64,000 bases of DNA from contig LLCB01000045.1 of NCBI GenBank assembly GCA_001414345.1, positions 124,001 to 188,000 on the forward strand, read 5' to 3'. The notes under the pieces are model-generated. The model saw nothing but the letters and a program-made list of their open reading frames with translations, did not search any database and had not been told where the DNA came from. Positions 45,242-58,783 of this stretch are shown here, piece after piece. This DNA is from Hymenoscyphus infarciens (Eukaryota; Ascomycota; Leotiomycetes; Helotiales; Helotiaceae). The position numbers and the translations under genes are program-made. The stretch's first letter is position 1. The number at the start of each line of letters is the position of its first letter.

Positions 45242-47368
45242 ATGGAGAACTCCAATCAGGCACAACTGTAAGGATCCCCATATATGGGTCTCGTCTAGCA
45301 AACTTAGCGTACTTACTTGATACATAGTCGGCAACAAATTCAGACACCTTCCTTTGCATTCAACCCAAGCAACCCAAACAACAAATTCAGAAGAGACTAT
45401 CCAGCTCGGCCCTTTCCTTCAGTCACAATGAATCCTAACGAGCTATCAATGAAGACGGAACCACAAGGCATGGGAATGTGGTCTTCACCTACACCTCCAG
45501 TATCGCGGCCTCGACCAGCAACTATCCATGAGTCGGCTTTCCCACTCAACTATTGTATGCCAGAAGAATATGGTCAACTCCCAGCATGGGACTCATCGAA
45601 TATGCCCACACAGCCAATGCACGATGGACTACCGCAAACATATGCGGTGCAACAAGATTTCTACCCCAATACTTCCAATGGCGAGAGTAAGTTCTTCTGG
45701 AACGAAAGGGAAAATAATGATGAGAACTATCATCTGACGCGGACTCCAGATGGCTGGCAGACCAAGACTTGTGGTGACGAGGGACTCGAATTACACAACT
45801 TCGACACCGACATGAGAGATATGAACATGGGACAGGCTTTCTCTACAGATGAGGCCCCGATCCTCGACTTGCGATTTCCCGGACCAGGAATGGAAAGTGA
45901 CCGTTTAAGCATGGATCAATCATACAGCTCTCGACGCATGTCTGGCTCATCATTTACTATGTCAACAACGGGCGATCTCTCACAGATGCCTTCCTACGAG
46001 GACTTTGCAGCAACACTATCGGAAGCTCCTTCATTCAGTTCGGACTACCCACCCCCTTCAAACCGCAACTCATTGATGTCTTCTACTCAATTATCACCTG
46101 TCGCATCACCGAGAATGACTCCTCAAAACCGCTCGGAACTTGTTCGCACGCAGAGCAGAGGTCGCGCTTCTCCATCGCCTCGTCCAAGTATGCGCTCAGC
46201 ACCATATACTATGGATAGTACTCGCAGCAAGAGATGGTCCACCGGATCGTACGCTCCAATGCCTAGTCGGCGACCATCACCTTTCATTTACCATCAGGGT
46301 CACGAAGTGTTTACACCGCATCCTCCTCGCATGTCATCGAGACATTCTTCTCCGACTTTACCGAACGCTCAATTGCCATTGAACACGATGAATCTACAAA
46401 CTCAACAACATCCTTTCATGCTGGCCAACAACACCGGGTTTCATCGCAACAGCATGCTTCTCCCATCTCACAACTTCCATGAGCCAAACCAGTTCGAAAA
46501 CCCTCCACCACTTCTCTCACATGGACTTTTCCGGATGTTGCAAAGCAATGCCGACCCACACTCGTTACACTCGCATTACACCGACCTTAGCGACCCACCG
46601 GATCTTTATGCATCGCTTCACGAAGAGCAAGTGCCTCCACCACCGGAGGATATGAATCCATCAGACCCCGATCTCACGCCTCACGAGCAAGAACTCCGCT
46701 TCGACGGAGACCTCTACACGCCAAGATGGGTTCGCGGTCACGGGAACAAGCGAGAAGGGTGGTGTGGTATCTGCAAGCCTGGACGTTGGTTGGTCTTAAA
46801 GAACAGCGCCTTCTGGTACGATAAAAGTTTCACCCACGGCATCAGCGCAGCCACTGGTAGTCCATTCCAAGAGCCACAGGAGACACGTCGCATGGATGGG
46901 AATCCAGACGTGTGGGAGGGTCTGTGCGGTAGTTGTAACGAGTGGGTTGCACTGGTGAGCAGTAAGAAGAAGGGGACGACCTGGTTCAGACACGCCTACA
47001 AAGTAAGTTTTTTTCAACTTCCTCCCAACACCACTCCCTTCTTCCCACTTGAGCGAAATATAATGCGCCTGATTACTAACATGGATTTTTCCCCGTCAAA
47101 GTGTCATACACATCCTAAAATCAAGGATGCTCCCAAACGTCGTCGCGAGTCATCTCATACTCGTGCGTTGGGCGCTTCAACAATGGCTAAACCCAAAGTC
47201 GAACCTCCGATGACGCCTCAGATGACTCCGTCTTCAAGTGTTGTGAGCACACCCATGCCGGGTAGCATTCTCCAACATGGACGACCGACGTCGAGTTCTC
47301 AAACACAGGGACAGATCAATCGGAAAGCGATCATCAGTCCTCTAGAGGGCTTGAGTGGCATGATATGA
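45242..47368 (+). CDS. Rua1-type transcriptional regulator
   Basis: Three exons, 45242-45267, 45328-47002 and 47102-47368, join in phase to 655 residues. The start MENSNQAQL comes from the tiny first exon. The first 460 residues are disordered, rich in Ser, Pro, Gln and Met. The C-terminal domain (about 465-575) matches the Rua1 C-terminal family: LYTPRWVRGHGNKREGWCGI, then CKPGRWLVLKNSAFWYDKSF, THGISAATGSPF, GLCGSCNEWV and a final CHTHPK. The paired cysteines and histidines look like a zinc-finger-like DNA-binding unit. The namesake in Ustilago activates glycolipid biosynthesis, and fission-yeast Meu26 is related; here the targets are unknown. The second intron (47003-47101) is 99 bp and has no in-frame stop, so an unspliced form would add 33 residues inside the zinc-binding domain. 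Confidence 0.88.
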
Positions 47369-50300
47369 TGACGCCTTTATCAAAAAGACGATCATTGAAT
47401 TCTCTTTTGTTTTTCCGACATTTCAAATTTCTCGAGATCAATGGGGTCTACAAAACTCCGCTCCTTTCCTTAACATATATATTTCTTTTCATCTGTCATT
47501 GGCGGGGAAATTGGGGATCTGGTCAGGCTTTTATCCGGGCATAGCGAAAATTCATTGGGGTCTTCGGGTGTCCAGGCGGGTTGTGGGCTTTTTATAAAAA
47601 GGTGGAAGGGTCGGTGGAAATTGGGCGGGTGGGAAATCATCACGCATAGCAGCCGGCTCTACACTCGTTTTCATTTCCTTATCTCTTTCTTGTTTTTACT
47701 TTTCCTTTACCCGTTTTTCATTACTTGTTCTTCCATTTTCTTTTGTCTCTCAACAAACACTACTACCGAGCAGCATGATTTTATGAGTACGGGGAGCGAA
47801 GCAAGCGAAGCGAAATCCGTCAGGAAGAACCCACCAAAATCGTTTTTGAGCGTTGAACGTTGAGGGAAATTGTATTGGCGGGAATCATTGGGATTTATAT
47901 AGAAAAGGGGGTCATGGTCATTTTCTTCTTTTTTTCACGGAGAATGTAATTCGGCAGGAACGATGAAGAGGAGGATAGGTATATAGTTTAGCTTAGTTTG
48001 CACACCACTAGTTTTTTATACCCCGAGCGAACTTTTTTAGTCGGTAGATAGCTTAATGAATGGAAAAATATGGAATTTTGATAACATCATCTAAGTTTGT
48101 CTTTTCTGTGACTGCTGAATTTGTGATACTCAAGGATTGACTTGTGTGAAAACACGCCAACTGTCAACTCGTATAATCTTACCCAGTTTGTGAGCAAGTC
48201 ACACAAGTAGGATCTCGGAGAATTGAAATAGCTGGCTTCTCCTTAAAGCCGGTTTAGTAAGAAGAAACAAAACATCTCGGACTCGCAGCCTGGGACACGC
48301 CCACCAAGTCCGTTCGGATTCCCAAACCCCCCGTGCCGTTACATACGTACAAAAGAAGCAAGAAAAATAAAGTAAAAATAAAGTGTTCTGTATCAAACAA
48401 AAGACGGGCGGAAGCCAAGAGGTCTGGGATCTACCGGTATCTCCATACTCGGTCTAAGTCAGCTGGAAAGTGTTATTTTAGTACTACTTACCACGGGCCA
48501 GAGGATAATTCAGGCATCGCTTTTTCCTCCTGGCTATTGATAGCCGAGGAAACAAATGGTGTTCGAGTCGTTTCCGGTTTTGGGAAGAAGGTTGGGTTGA
48601 GGTGGACGTGAGTTTGCCACTGGGCCACACCTCTCCTTTCCTCTTTCTCGATGGGGAAATGTGCGGCGATTCCGTAGGGCCGTAGGGGTCGGCTGGTTGG
48701 ATCTTTTGCGGGGTGAGAGAGTCACCTAATCGGGCTATTCTAGCTAAATATACAACGGGGTCTTGGAAGGGAAGTTCATAACGAGGACTCCGTGAAGTCA
48801 GTGGACATTTTGGTGTTTGATGTATGACTTCTTTTAGAAAAACTGGAATCATGTTGAGACCTGAGTATTGAGGACTGAAGAAAAGGTAAAGATAGAAACC
48901 CGAACCATTTTTTTTTGAGGATCGCTAAGCCTTTTCTAAATTCGTAACCAAGTATTTCATTTCTTGCCAAGAGACAGAATTAGAAAAGTTTTGGTAACCC
49001 GATCCTCAGGCAATATTCATACAAGACCTGGAAGATGCATCAAACGTCTCCCAGTAGTTTTATACCGAGCTTGGTGGTTTGCCGGTTGCGGATTTCAGGA
49101 AGGGCCGTGACTTGCCTACAGACAAAACAGATACACTCCCCCTCCTCTAAATAGAGGTTAAACCTGAACCTTCTTTTTTTTGGTGCAACACTTGCACGAT
49201 TTTAAAGTTCCCAGCTGTCAGAAATAACCTCTAATTAGTGGGGGGGGGGAGTAAAACAGAAAATTCATACTCTATCTGCTAAACTAGGGCAAAACCCAAC
49301 TTGGAGCTAATCATTTTTTCGCACACTCCCTTTTCGGATACCTTTATCACGACGTTGAGGCCGACCACGTCATCCTTGCCAAACGCGATGAATACGCATC
49401 TTGACTCGTATCGACAGTACGTCCTTGCACGCAGAATCGGGGACACCGAAGTATGATCTTCACCTAAGGCCACTCGGAGCTCATAAGATGCTCTCTTATT
49501 AAAATGATGGGTAAAGAAGATCTCAGGAGATGGGATAAGATTGCGACGCGTCCACTGACTTGATGGTTCGTGCTCTTTGAGGCTTGCACAAAAACGTGGA
49601 TCTAGAATCAAAGGAAAAGAGGTCATAGCAAAACACCATCATCAACTTCCATGACGCTCTCTTTCCCCCTTTCGTTCGGTTTCCATGATTACCACCAGCA
49701 CTCCCATGTCTGTAACTGGTCTCATGGCAAGGGTAAGTATTTGTCAAAGACTCGAAGAGTTTAAGTCTGAAAAATCTGAAAATCCCCCTTACGTTTCTCG
49801 TATTGTCGACTTCCTGCCCAACCGTGCCCTCTCATCCTCGCGCGCGCTTCTTGACGCCATAGGCCTGTTGGTTGTGTTCGGGTTTCCGGATATGAAATCA
49901 GGGTTGGCAAGGTGCCAAAGGTTTGTGGTGTGTGATGTTCGTTGACTCCGTTTCAGCAGGGACATCATACTGAAGAGGAATGCACGAGCCACAGGTGGAA
50001 GGAAGGGAAAAGTTTCGAGAAGAAGGTTATTTGCATTTAACAGCGGGGACCAAAGAGGATCGTTTGAGTTGGGAAGGAAATTTGGTGTGAGTCGTATGGA
50101 GTCTTGGTATGTACTTCTATGTAGCTTGTTTAAAGTCAGTCGTTTAGCCTTGCAGCACCGGAAAAGGATGACGGATGATCGACGACCGTGCATCGGCTCT
50201 TTGCAGCTTCCGACAGTGGTACTTGGGTCGAAGGAATTTTGGGTGAGGGACTTTGAATCCTTTGCAAGATCGATGGGTAGGAATCCGAGATCGTTTTGGG

Positions 50301-53097
50301 GGGCAGTGGAAGCTTAGAAGTTGGGATGAAAAAGGTGCGATGGTGTTGTGGCTGAGACTTTTGATCGAGGATTGTTTTTTGGCGTTTCGGGCGTTGGGTC
50401 GAGAGCCAACCAAGAAATTCCTGTGGAGGGGGGGGGGGGGGCTGTCCGGTTTAAGCGGGTTTTAATTTTGCTCCCCCTTTAAAAAAAAAGGAAAGAGAGA
50501 GAGAAAAGCAGGGGGAACCATGGTGAGCTATATCGCTGTTCAGATATGCCGGATTTTCAAATAATTGATCAGTCTGCAATCTGCACATGATTCAAATTAA
50601 TTCGATGGTATGTCATCGGCTATGAAAAGGGGGACACGGGCCCAAGGTGGGGTAAGAAGTTGAGGCTCTATCGATAAGAGATCAACGAACTTCTTGTTGT
50701 TTCCACTCTAGAATACTTCGAACGATACTAGGACATTGTTGGTGGATTAGTAGTTGACACGAAACTTTCAATTTGCTAATGGGAATCGGTTAACAACCGA
50801 ATACCCCTTTATCAGCTCAAAAAGCAATAGACGGGACGGCCTGAGAACAATACTTTTGTTCAATAACGATTGGCTCACAGAAGCTCATTCCTCTATGCAT
50901 GAATCAAACCATGCACTCATCGATTTGATAACATGATTTTGACCAAAAGCTGGCGCATCATGTCCGGCTGAAAAAGCTGCAGTTGGAATTAATAATTGTT
51001 GGATAATAGAAGTCCTGTGCCGCTGTCGTGCGGGATGTTTCTTCATGAGGAGAGCCCCGACAAAGGACGGAATCTCATTCGTCGAGGCATTTAGTCTGCT
51101 TGATATCATCCTTAGGCAAATCAGGTCCCCATGGCTTCCAATTGATCAGGGATATTTGCTGATGCTGTTGAGATGATAAAGACCATTGGATGGAAACGCC
51201 TTCAAGCCTTCTCTGACGCAAGCATACCCTCCGGCCCTATCAGATCTGGTGGCGGATGATAAAATATACTCGGGGCGGAAACAGGGAAAGGAAAATCCCG
51301 TAATGATTCCATTCACCGCGCGCCGAAATCAAAATCGTTCTCTAACTTTCTCGAAGGAAGCTCGAACGACGGGATGGCGGAGATTGTGCTGATTGCTGAC
51401 CGCCTGGCTCGGACGCCTTGTGGATAAAATGTAGACGGAGGATTCGAGTTGTGATGTTCAGATACGGAAAAACCACCTGCAGGTGCTACTTACGACCAGG
51501 CGATAAATGTAGTCTGCTGGCGCCCGCCTGCAGCTCAGCTTGTATTCCCTCGCAAAATTGACAGTTGGGGTGGTGGTAATGTCGTTTATTCATGCAAAGT
51601 ATACGCAGGTACACGTTTGGAAGGGAGCTGTCAGTGGTTGGAAGCCTGGGGCACCTTGCTGTAAAAAGTTGATCATCCAATATCTTCATCAAATCCCATG
51701 TAAAAGTCCGAAGAATATCCCGATTTGAGTGTAGAATGACATTATTGACGGAGAACTTACTGCAATAGCCATTGAAACGTTTAATGAAAGAATAGGAGAA
51801 CCTATATCAAGCTCTTTCGGCTTTTTGCCTCTTCGCTATTTGCCTCCTGTCAAAGTCTAGCGAGCGCTTGGAGCTTTAGTGAGTAACCAATGGCAACCGA
51901 AGACAACTACTTCTCTTCCATTGCCTATCTAGCTAATCAACAGTAACTGAGTAATTTTACAATCCAATTGAAAGATTAAGACGGACAGTTAGACTATAGT
52001 TTAAAGCTTCATAGTCTCACTAGGCGCTTTCCCCCTTTTCCCTCAATGCAAACTCAAATTGATGTGAACGATTCTCCTCAAATCATTCTTTCTAATTCAA
52101 GCTATCTTGCACTTATCAGCCAAGAATGCCGAAAGAGATAGCTTATTTGTGTAATTCTGTATCTCTCTTCTTTTCGAGACGGCTCAGCCGTTGCGGTGGC
52201 CCAGCTAGTGAGTGACCTTTGCTCCGAACCCTGTGTTGGCAACCAGACACTCGCTCTCAAGTTCTCCAACCGACAATCCAAATTGAACATTCCTTCGCAA
52301 CACTCCCTACGAGCATCACTACCATTTACACCAGACTTTGGCATTCTCCTAATCCATTGCTTCTGGACCAACTTCGGAATTATTTTCCGGTGTTTTTAGT
52401 AATTTTGAAGGCTTGCATCTGCAAGCCCCGGCCCCGCTACGTCTGCTTTTTTTTCTGTGCGATTTCCTGTCACACCAGGAAACCGTTGCCATCAGTGCGC
52501 TTTCACCCACCTTCCTCTGAACAACGTCGTCAGAAACCTCGACGGTCATTTGCAATTCTCCATACGATCCCAAGACTTTGTTCAAGTACTAATCATCTCG
52601 CTTCTTGGTTGTGAGGTATCGAAAAGTGTACGACATCTCCGGCCTCCGTAATCCGCCCTTGTTGTGTTTGCTTCCAGCCAACCTAGGTACAGATCGTCTT
52701 GATTGCATGCCTGGACCTCAACACATGAAATAAATTGTTAATAGATCTCCCAAACATTCATTGTATGCCCTGGCGAAAGCCCCTATTGAGGAAACCAATG
52801 CTAACTGCTGCGCAACCAGAAATACACACAAACAGCAGCGCCGACCCGCACGCCATGTTCTAGGATTTTGTTTGCCTAAAAACCCCCCACAATTGCCTTT
52901 GCAATCTCGAACCTCGAACCACCTCGACTTCATATCATACGAGTGGGCGACACAGTGAGAGGAGGACATATACGTGGTGAATGGCAGAAGGAGGACGCGG
53001 TTAAGGAAAACGGCCGGGAAAAGAGCTGTCTACCCGATCCTTCAAGCCCCAATCCTGCCTCGGGCCATCTTCCTAGATATAGGACTTCGATTTTGCT
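47369..53097. other. 5.7-kb gene-poor region
   Basis: No gene recognised. Composition is normal, not RIP-like. It contains runs of G at about 49242-49250 and 50430-50441 and many short open frames without family features. Pyrimidine-rich sequence from about 52150 to 53097 looks like leader DNA of the PHD-finger gene. A non-coding RNA cannot be excluded. Confidence 0.4.
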
Positions 53098-55538
53098 ATG
53101 AGTTGGGAACAACAAGCATACAGGTACGTTTTGGCACAGGAATACTAGAGAATATATATGGGGGAAGCTTATCTGCATGCCAGCTTTGGGAATCCAAACG
53201 CTCAACCTCCCACGCCTACACAGACCCCAACGTCAGCCCAGTTCCCCAGTCCAACCTTCCAGACCCCCAGGAACAATTCGTCTAGTTTCGAGGACCGTAG
53301 TGGTTGGACACCTCAATTTGCGGAGGAATATTCGGTGTTCAACTCGACCCCAGGTCGTTTGACCGGTGCCCAACAAAGCTCGTTTGTAGACGCTTCTACG
53401 CCGCACCTCTCAGTCAACACTGGTCAACAACTGCCGCTCTCTAGCTCGGGGGATATTGCTGCGGAACTCTCAACTCATGTTCACCATTTGTCTCCCAACC
53501 CGAATATACAGCTGCCTCCAGTCGACCCTCTGAACCAATTGCCTTCTTCTCCCGGGCCCTACTCAACCACCCATAACCGATTCGATGACAGCTCAAGAAA
53601 GAAGGTAACTCCAAGAAAGCCCAAGAAACGTTTAGAAGAAGCCTTTAGTGGCCAGACGGCGACTCCTCCAGCCACAGTTTCCAAAGGATCGAGGAAACTG
53701 GCTCCAAAACTTCAGACCAGTATCATGCAAAATGACTCTCAAGATGGCCAGTATGGCTCGCAAACACCCACGCACTCCAACAATCTTATGTCCTTCCCTT
53801 CGACATCAGCAGAGTTCTTCGGATATCCGATGTCCGCTCCAGCTACGGCCCCTCTGTTCACCAATTCGAAACCATTCTGGGAGCAGGATACTAGTATGGG
53901 TGGTATGGATATGGACTTTGGAAATAATGATGCTGGAATGTTCAATACTGGAAGTCATAAAATGAGCAATTCCTTCGATTGGGGGAGGAACAATCAAATG
54001 TTCCAAGAGACAGCGAATCTGCCTTCGAGCCAGCCGGAACCGAAAGCTCAACAAGCTCCAGCCCCAGCTCCAGCTTCAGCTGCCTCTAAGCGGCAACGAC
54101 CTCTAGCTCCCAAGGTGTCACAGCCGCAACCAGACCTCGCGAATTCCCTGGCGCCCTTTGACTTCAATAGTACCTCCACCTCGGAGGATCCCTTCGCCAT
54201 TGGCGTGGACGCCGTCGACCCAGAACTTCTATTTAGTCGAACGGCTACTACCATGGCTTCGGATTTTGAAGATGTTTCGCTTCCCCCTCCACGACCCATC
54301 ACCAGTCACAACATGCCTCTGGAACCCTACCAACACCAATTGCGAGAAGCTTCCAGAGACCAAGAGGAATTGCGCAGATCTCGCAGCTTGCGCGATAATG
54401 GCGGTCGGTATGAGAGAGGGATTGTGAGCTCTCCAGTCAAGGGCTCCGCGCGACCAGGTCTACACAGGAGTGTCAGTGACTCGAGAAGCAAGAGACCTCA
54501 AGGTAAGCTCGCAAATTCTGCTATTGAGCAAAAACTGACCGCCTATAGATCGACCAAGACCCCGTACAGGACGAGTATCCCCAGTAAAACAGCAACGCCC
54601 GCCAAGCCTTTCCTCGATCCCAGAGCTGCCCGCCCCAAGATCGCGAACAGAAGTTAGATTCACTATCGATTCCAAAGGAAGAGCCAGAACCGAGACCGTT
54701 GTCATCCAGGAGGAACCCCGATCCCGACCAACCAGTCGACCAACGAGTCGACCAACGAGTAGTAGGCCGACCAGTTCAAACAATCGCGATCGTTATGACT
54801 ACACCTCGAGTGAGTCTTCTTCGGACGAGGAGCCTATTATAATACCAAGCCGCAATAACTCCTTTGCGATTCCTCCCCCACAAAAGGCACCCCGACTCGC
54901 GAGATTCGAGACCTCACATCGAGATGGAAACCCAAGAAGGCGCAGTACTGGTGGCTATAGCCAATCCGAATCTTCAAGTCAACGATCGCTGCAGTTTGAT
55001 AGTGTCGAAAGCGAGGCAGAAACTGTTATGGATGACGATGATGGCTCGGGGGATGCAACACTGGCGATGAGACAATTGGTAGAAAATCGCAAGAGAGCCC
55101 AGATGTCCAAATCGCGAACTCCTAGGCACCACCGCTATTCCGCACACGATCCTCGCGCCAATCCAAATTATACGGGTTATGGCTCCTCAAATATATCCCC
55201 TGTAACAACTGTAACGGACCTTGATGATGCTACGCCGACGAGTTCGAGGGGTGGAATTAGATGTGTTTGTAACAATCCCGATAGCGAAGGCTTCATGATT
55301 CAATGGTAAGGGTTTCCTCGAAGTTTTCGATATAGATCTATATACTGACCCTGCTAGCGAATCTTGCGATAATTGGCTTCATACTGAATGCGTCGGCATT
55401 GATCAGCGAAGTCTTCCTCCTGTCTACATTTGTGCATTTTGTGCAAATACTCCGAATATGCGTGGCGGTCGTCTTCGTGAGACTGCACGATTGGGTTCCT
55501 CCCCTTTAGCACACAAATCATTTAAGATGTTTCGATAG
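53098..55538 (+). CDS. PHD-finger protein, probable chromatin reader
   Basis: Four exons, 53098-53123, 53184-54502, 54549-55305 and 55358-55538, join in phase to 760 residues. The N-terminus MSWEQQAYSFGNPNAQPPTP is assembled across the first intron. A long disordered Ser/Pro/Gln-rich body follows, with a Thr-Ser-Arg-Pro repeat (RPTSRPTSRPTSSRPTSS) and an acidic patch (MDDDDGSGD). The C-terminal PHD finger (about 685-735) spans the last intron: CVCNNPDSEGFMIQCESC, then DNWLHTECVGI and YICAFC. This gives the Cys4-His-Cys3 zinc pattern. PHD fingers commonly read histone H3 tails; the complex it belongs to cannot be told from sequence. A stop soon after the finger (KMFR) makes the finger the C-terminal module. 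Confidence 0.88.
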
Positions 55539-58500
55539 TCGGGAACATTCTACAAAATGAAAATCATATACACCATACGAACGAACTAGTTGACATACAG
55601 CGCATCTGACATGGGTATTGATGACGGGCAGGTGTGTTACGATACGATGCGGAAAACCCCCAACCTTCCTGTACTTCAGTGCTCTAGTCCCTTCGTACCT
55701 GAGGGGAAATCTCGCATGCGCTCTATGCTAGTCGCCCAATAATTCCGAATTTCCTTTTCCATTCGAGCCATCAATCAGGCGACTGTTTTCGAAAAATCTA
55801 GACGACCAAATTCTGCCCCACACGCGCATTGTACTGCCTCTTTCATTGCTCTTTTTCATTTGACTTGATACCCTTCTACTGTAAAGATAAATACCGACTA
55901 TTTGAGCATGTAACTTCGTCTGATGTTTGTTTTGCATAGCGGTTTCGTGTTCTTTTGTCTTCTATTTTCATTTGATGATGGCATTTACGTTGCATTGTAC
56001 CTACGTCCTGATCTTGCGGGAACCAGGGATGGAATTGAGGATTTGGTTGCATGGAATACATTTGTGTGAGCGTGTGATGTAAAATTGGGGGTGTGTGAAA
56101 TATGGGGTATGAGGGGGGAAGGGACATGGAGCGAAAAGTTGAATTAAATTAGTGGTAATGAAGAACTTTTTTGATGTTGATGAGAGCTGTGTTCTTGAGA
56201 ATGAATTTATGTGATCTTTCTTTTTCTCGAGTTGTGGAAAGAGGCACTTCAGTTGCGGAACAGGGGTTGACGATCGTGCCTTCCATGTGTTTTTTGCTCT
56301 GATCGGGGTAGCACGGGTCTGATGTCTAGATCAACCTGGAAGGCTGAATAAAGGAAGGGGCGACCTTGACTTGACTTCGTGTCGTGCCTCGTGATGGTTC
56401 CGAGAAGGGGCTTTTGAAAACTGTGGTTGCTTTGAGGTTCATCCCTTGATGGCGGAAGGGGATGAAGAGAATCAGGGGACAGGGAATAAGTTAGGTGAAA
56501 TCTTGAAGTGTGGGTAATAAAGTATCCAGGTTTCGCTACGGGGTCTGTGATGATATCCTGCTTCGAGTACTAATTGGGGACTAGAGTTGTTTCTTGTGTT
56601 GTTGAATCTCCTTGATGAAATCATTTTTCCCTCGAAGAGTTCGAGCTAGGGATACAATGGCGAATAATAGGAGATAAAAGATGGATGTTTGTGGGAAAGC
56701 AGTGGAGAGGAATTACTCGATGCTGTATTGAGTTACCTTCTATAAAGCTGACTTGGCAAGTCAAGTCATAACCTTTGTTACCGTCTACTGAATGGCTTGA
56801 AAAGATGTTATCTTCGGCCGCAAATCTCACGCCTTGTCAATCATTCTCGGAGCTAGCACCACCCCCTCCCAACAATTCCCAAATCTTCCTATATACAAGT
56901 AGGAACACCCCAATCACCGGACCACCAATTATCGCCTGTTGGTGGTCCGGCTTGCGACTTGACATAGTCGGTTCGTGTACGCTTCATGACCACTGGTAAA
57001 CCAACTATCCGCGGGGAGGTTTACACTAGCTATGTATTAACCATCGGGAGTATAGAGTGAGCAGAGATTCGATGTATAGAGACCCTTCCACGACATGGCT
57101 TTCTACAAACGCGCAGCTGAATAAGCGCTACTAAGTAATCCATATGTCCTTGTGAATTTTAACTGCAAGCGATTCCATATGATGCATCTTAGTCCACTCG
57201 TGTTGACCCCTTTCGAAAGGAAGATAGTGTGCTGGGGTGGTTAAACTTTTGCTATTTTTTGATATCGAGTTGGAGGTTGACTTTCTTGTGACCAAACTAT
57301 CTCGGACATCTTATAACGGTTTGAGTGCTCGTATCTTTTTTGTGTTTTTTAAATTAAGCGAAACCTCACGACGAATGCTTTTGGGAAAGCGGTGAGGCGC
57401 AAAGAGACGCGAGTGAAACGATCTTGTGGTATATTTGGGATATGGTAGCTTTTGTGACTCACAAAAAGACATCTACTGATTTTACTTCAGCTTTGTTACA
57501 AGAGACCGATCCAGACAACCTCTGGAAGAAGGTCGAGCAGTTGACCCATAATTTAGGGAAACTAATCGTATTCACTTTGCCAAATCTAAAGGGTGGAGAT
57601 GCGACAAGGACTTCCGTGTTATCGATTTGCTTAAGTTTTCTCCTATTCTGAACTTGAAAATAGTATCCACGACGTGGACGAACCTTCGACAGTAACAATT
57701 TTTATCGACAACCAGTTCCCCGCCCTCTCAAATGAAACATAAATCAGCGTGGCATGATGGAAGATGAAGATTATGGTGTGAAAACAGAAAATTTTGGACC
57801 TCCAAATTGGAAAACAGTCAGACAGTTTTCCAAAGTTGACTCGAGATAGATACCAGCTATAGTGGTAGGAAGAGGTCATATATGTACCATCAAAACTAGT
57901 GGACATGTCCTTTATCCTGTCTTAAGAAAGTGAAGCGAGGGATTTCGTTGCCCTCGAATACTCACCTGCTGTCGAAAAGACATTACTCCTTCGCTTTGTT
58001 TTGGGGGTTTCATGACACCTCCTAACAATTTGGAGCACGCTTTATGTGTGATTCCTGGTGTTAAGTTTCAAAAACTGTTCAGTGGGTTGATGAGTTCCCG
58101 CCACATAAAATGACCGAATTCCCCTCCCCCCCCCCCACCCCAGGCCATTACGGGATGCAGGGGGTTTGTTTCTTCTACTTCTTTCTCTTCTTGCGAAAGA
58201 AAACTGCTTTTGTACCTCTCGTTAGCCTTTGGGGCAGTTTGGTGGAAGTGGAAAGTTGGGTCAAGCTGGTGAGCACACTGTGATACAGCATTTCAAGGAG
58301 TGAACAAAGAGGTTGAGTTTGTTAGATCTGTAGGAGCGAGTGAGAATGGTGCTTGACCAGCGGCAAAACACATCAAGTACTATCTCAAGTACCAGTTAAC
58401 GATTTGCCTCAATAGTTCAAGGCTATCCTGGCCATTCTCACCAGCACTTCGATATTGCATTCACACACGGTAGATCAGCTGAATACTCTTGGGACATATA

Positions 58501-58783
58501 ATCTTGCCACTCGCTATCCAAGCACACCCAGAGCACCCACGAGAGCCATTGCTGCAATTTCATTAGGACGTTGGGTTGAGCGGGATGGGATTGTTGCGTC
58601 TCCGACTTTATTGTTAAAGCTCAGACATACACCATGGAAAGTAGTATAGAAGTTGGCTTTCGCTCCGGCTTTAACTGCCTCCGATTTTTAAGCGATTCTG
58701 GTATTCTGTCACGGTTCGAATCTCTATATGTATTCCGAAAATTCTACCCGTGACACCTCAACTAAAAAATCCACAACCCCACT
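55539..58783. other. Intergenic region of about 3.2 kb
   Basis: No convincing gene. Contains a perfect 12-bp-stem hairpin at 56917-56950 and a C run at about 58125-58135. It lies between the 3' ends of the PHD-finger gene (+) and the permease gene (-). Confidence 0.4.
56917..56950. repeat. Perfect hairpin CCGGACCACCAA / TTGGTGGTCCGG
   Basis: Twelve-base arms with no mismatch around a 10-base loop (56929-56938). No T run follows, and nuclear fungal genes do not use such terminators, so its role is unknown. Confidence 0.7.

Noticed and set aside
49789..50193. Minus-strand open frame of 134 codons in the gene desert
   Set aside because: Translation matches nothing recognised, and a comparable frame exists on the other strand.
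54503..54657. Open-frame stop at 54657 as the end of the PHD gene
   Set aside because: Splicing the intron 54503-54548 continues the frame for another 300 residues into a complete PHD finger, so the earlier stop is an unspliced artefact.
58705..58735. B-box-like GGTTCGAATCT suggesting a tRNA
   Set aside because: No A-box at the right distance and no cloverleaf can be drawn.
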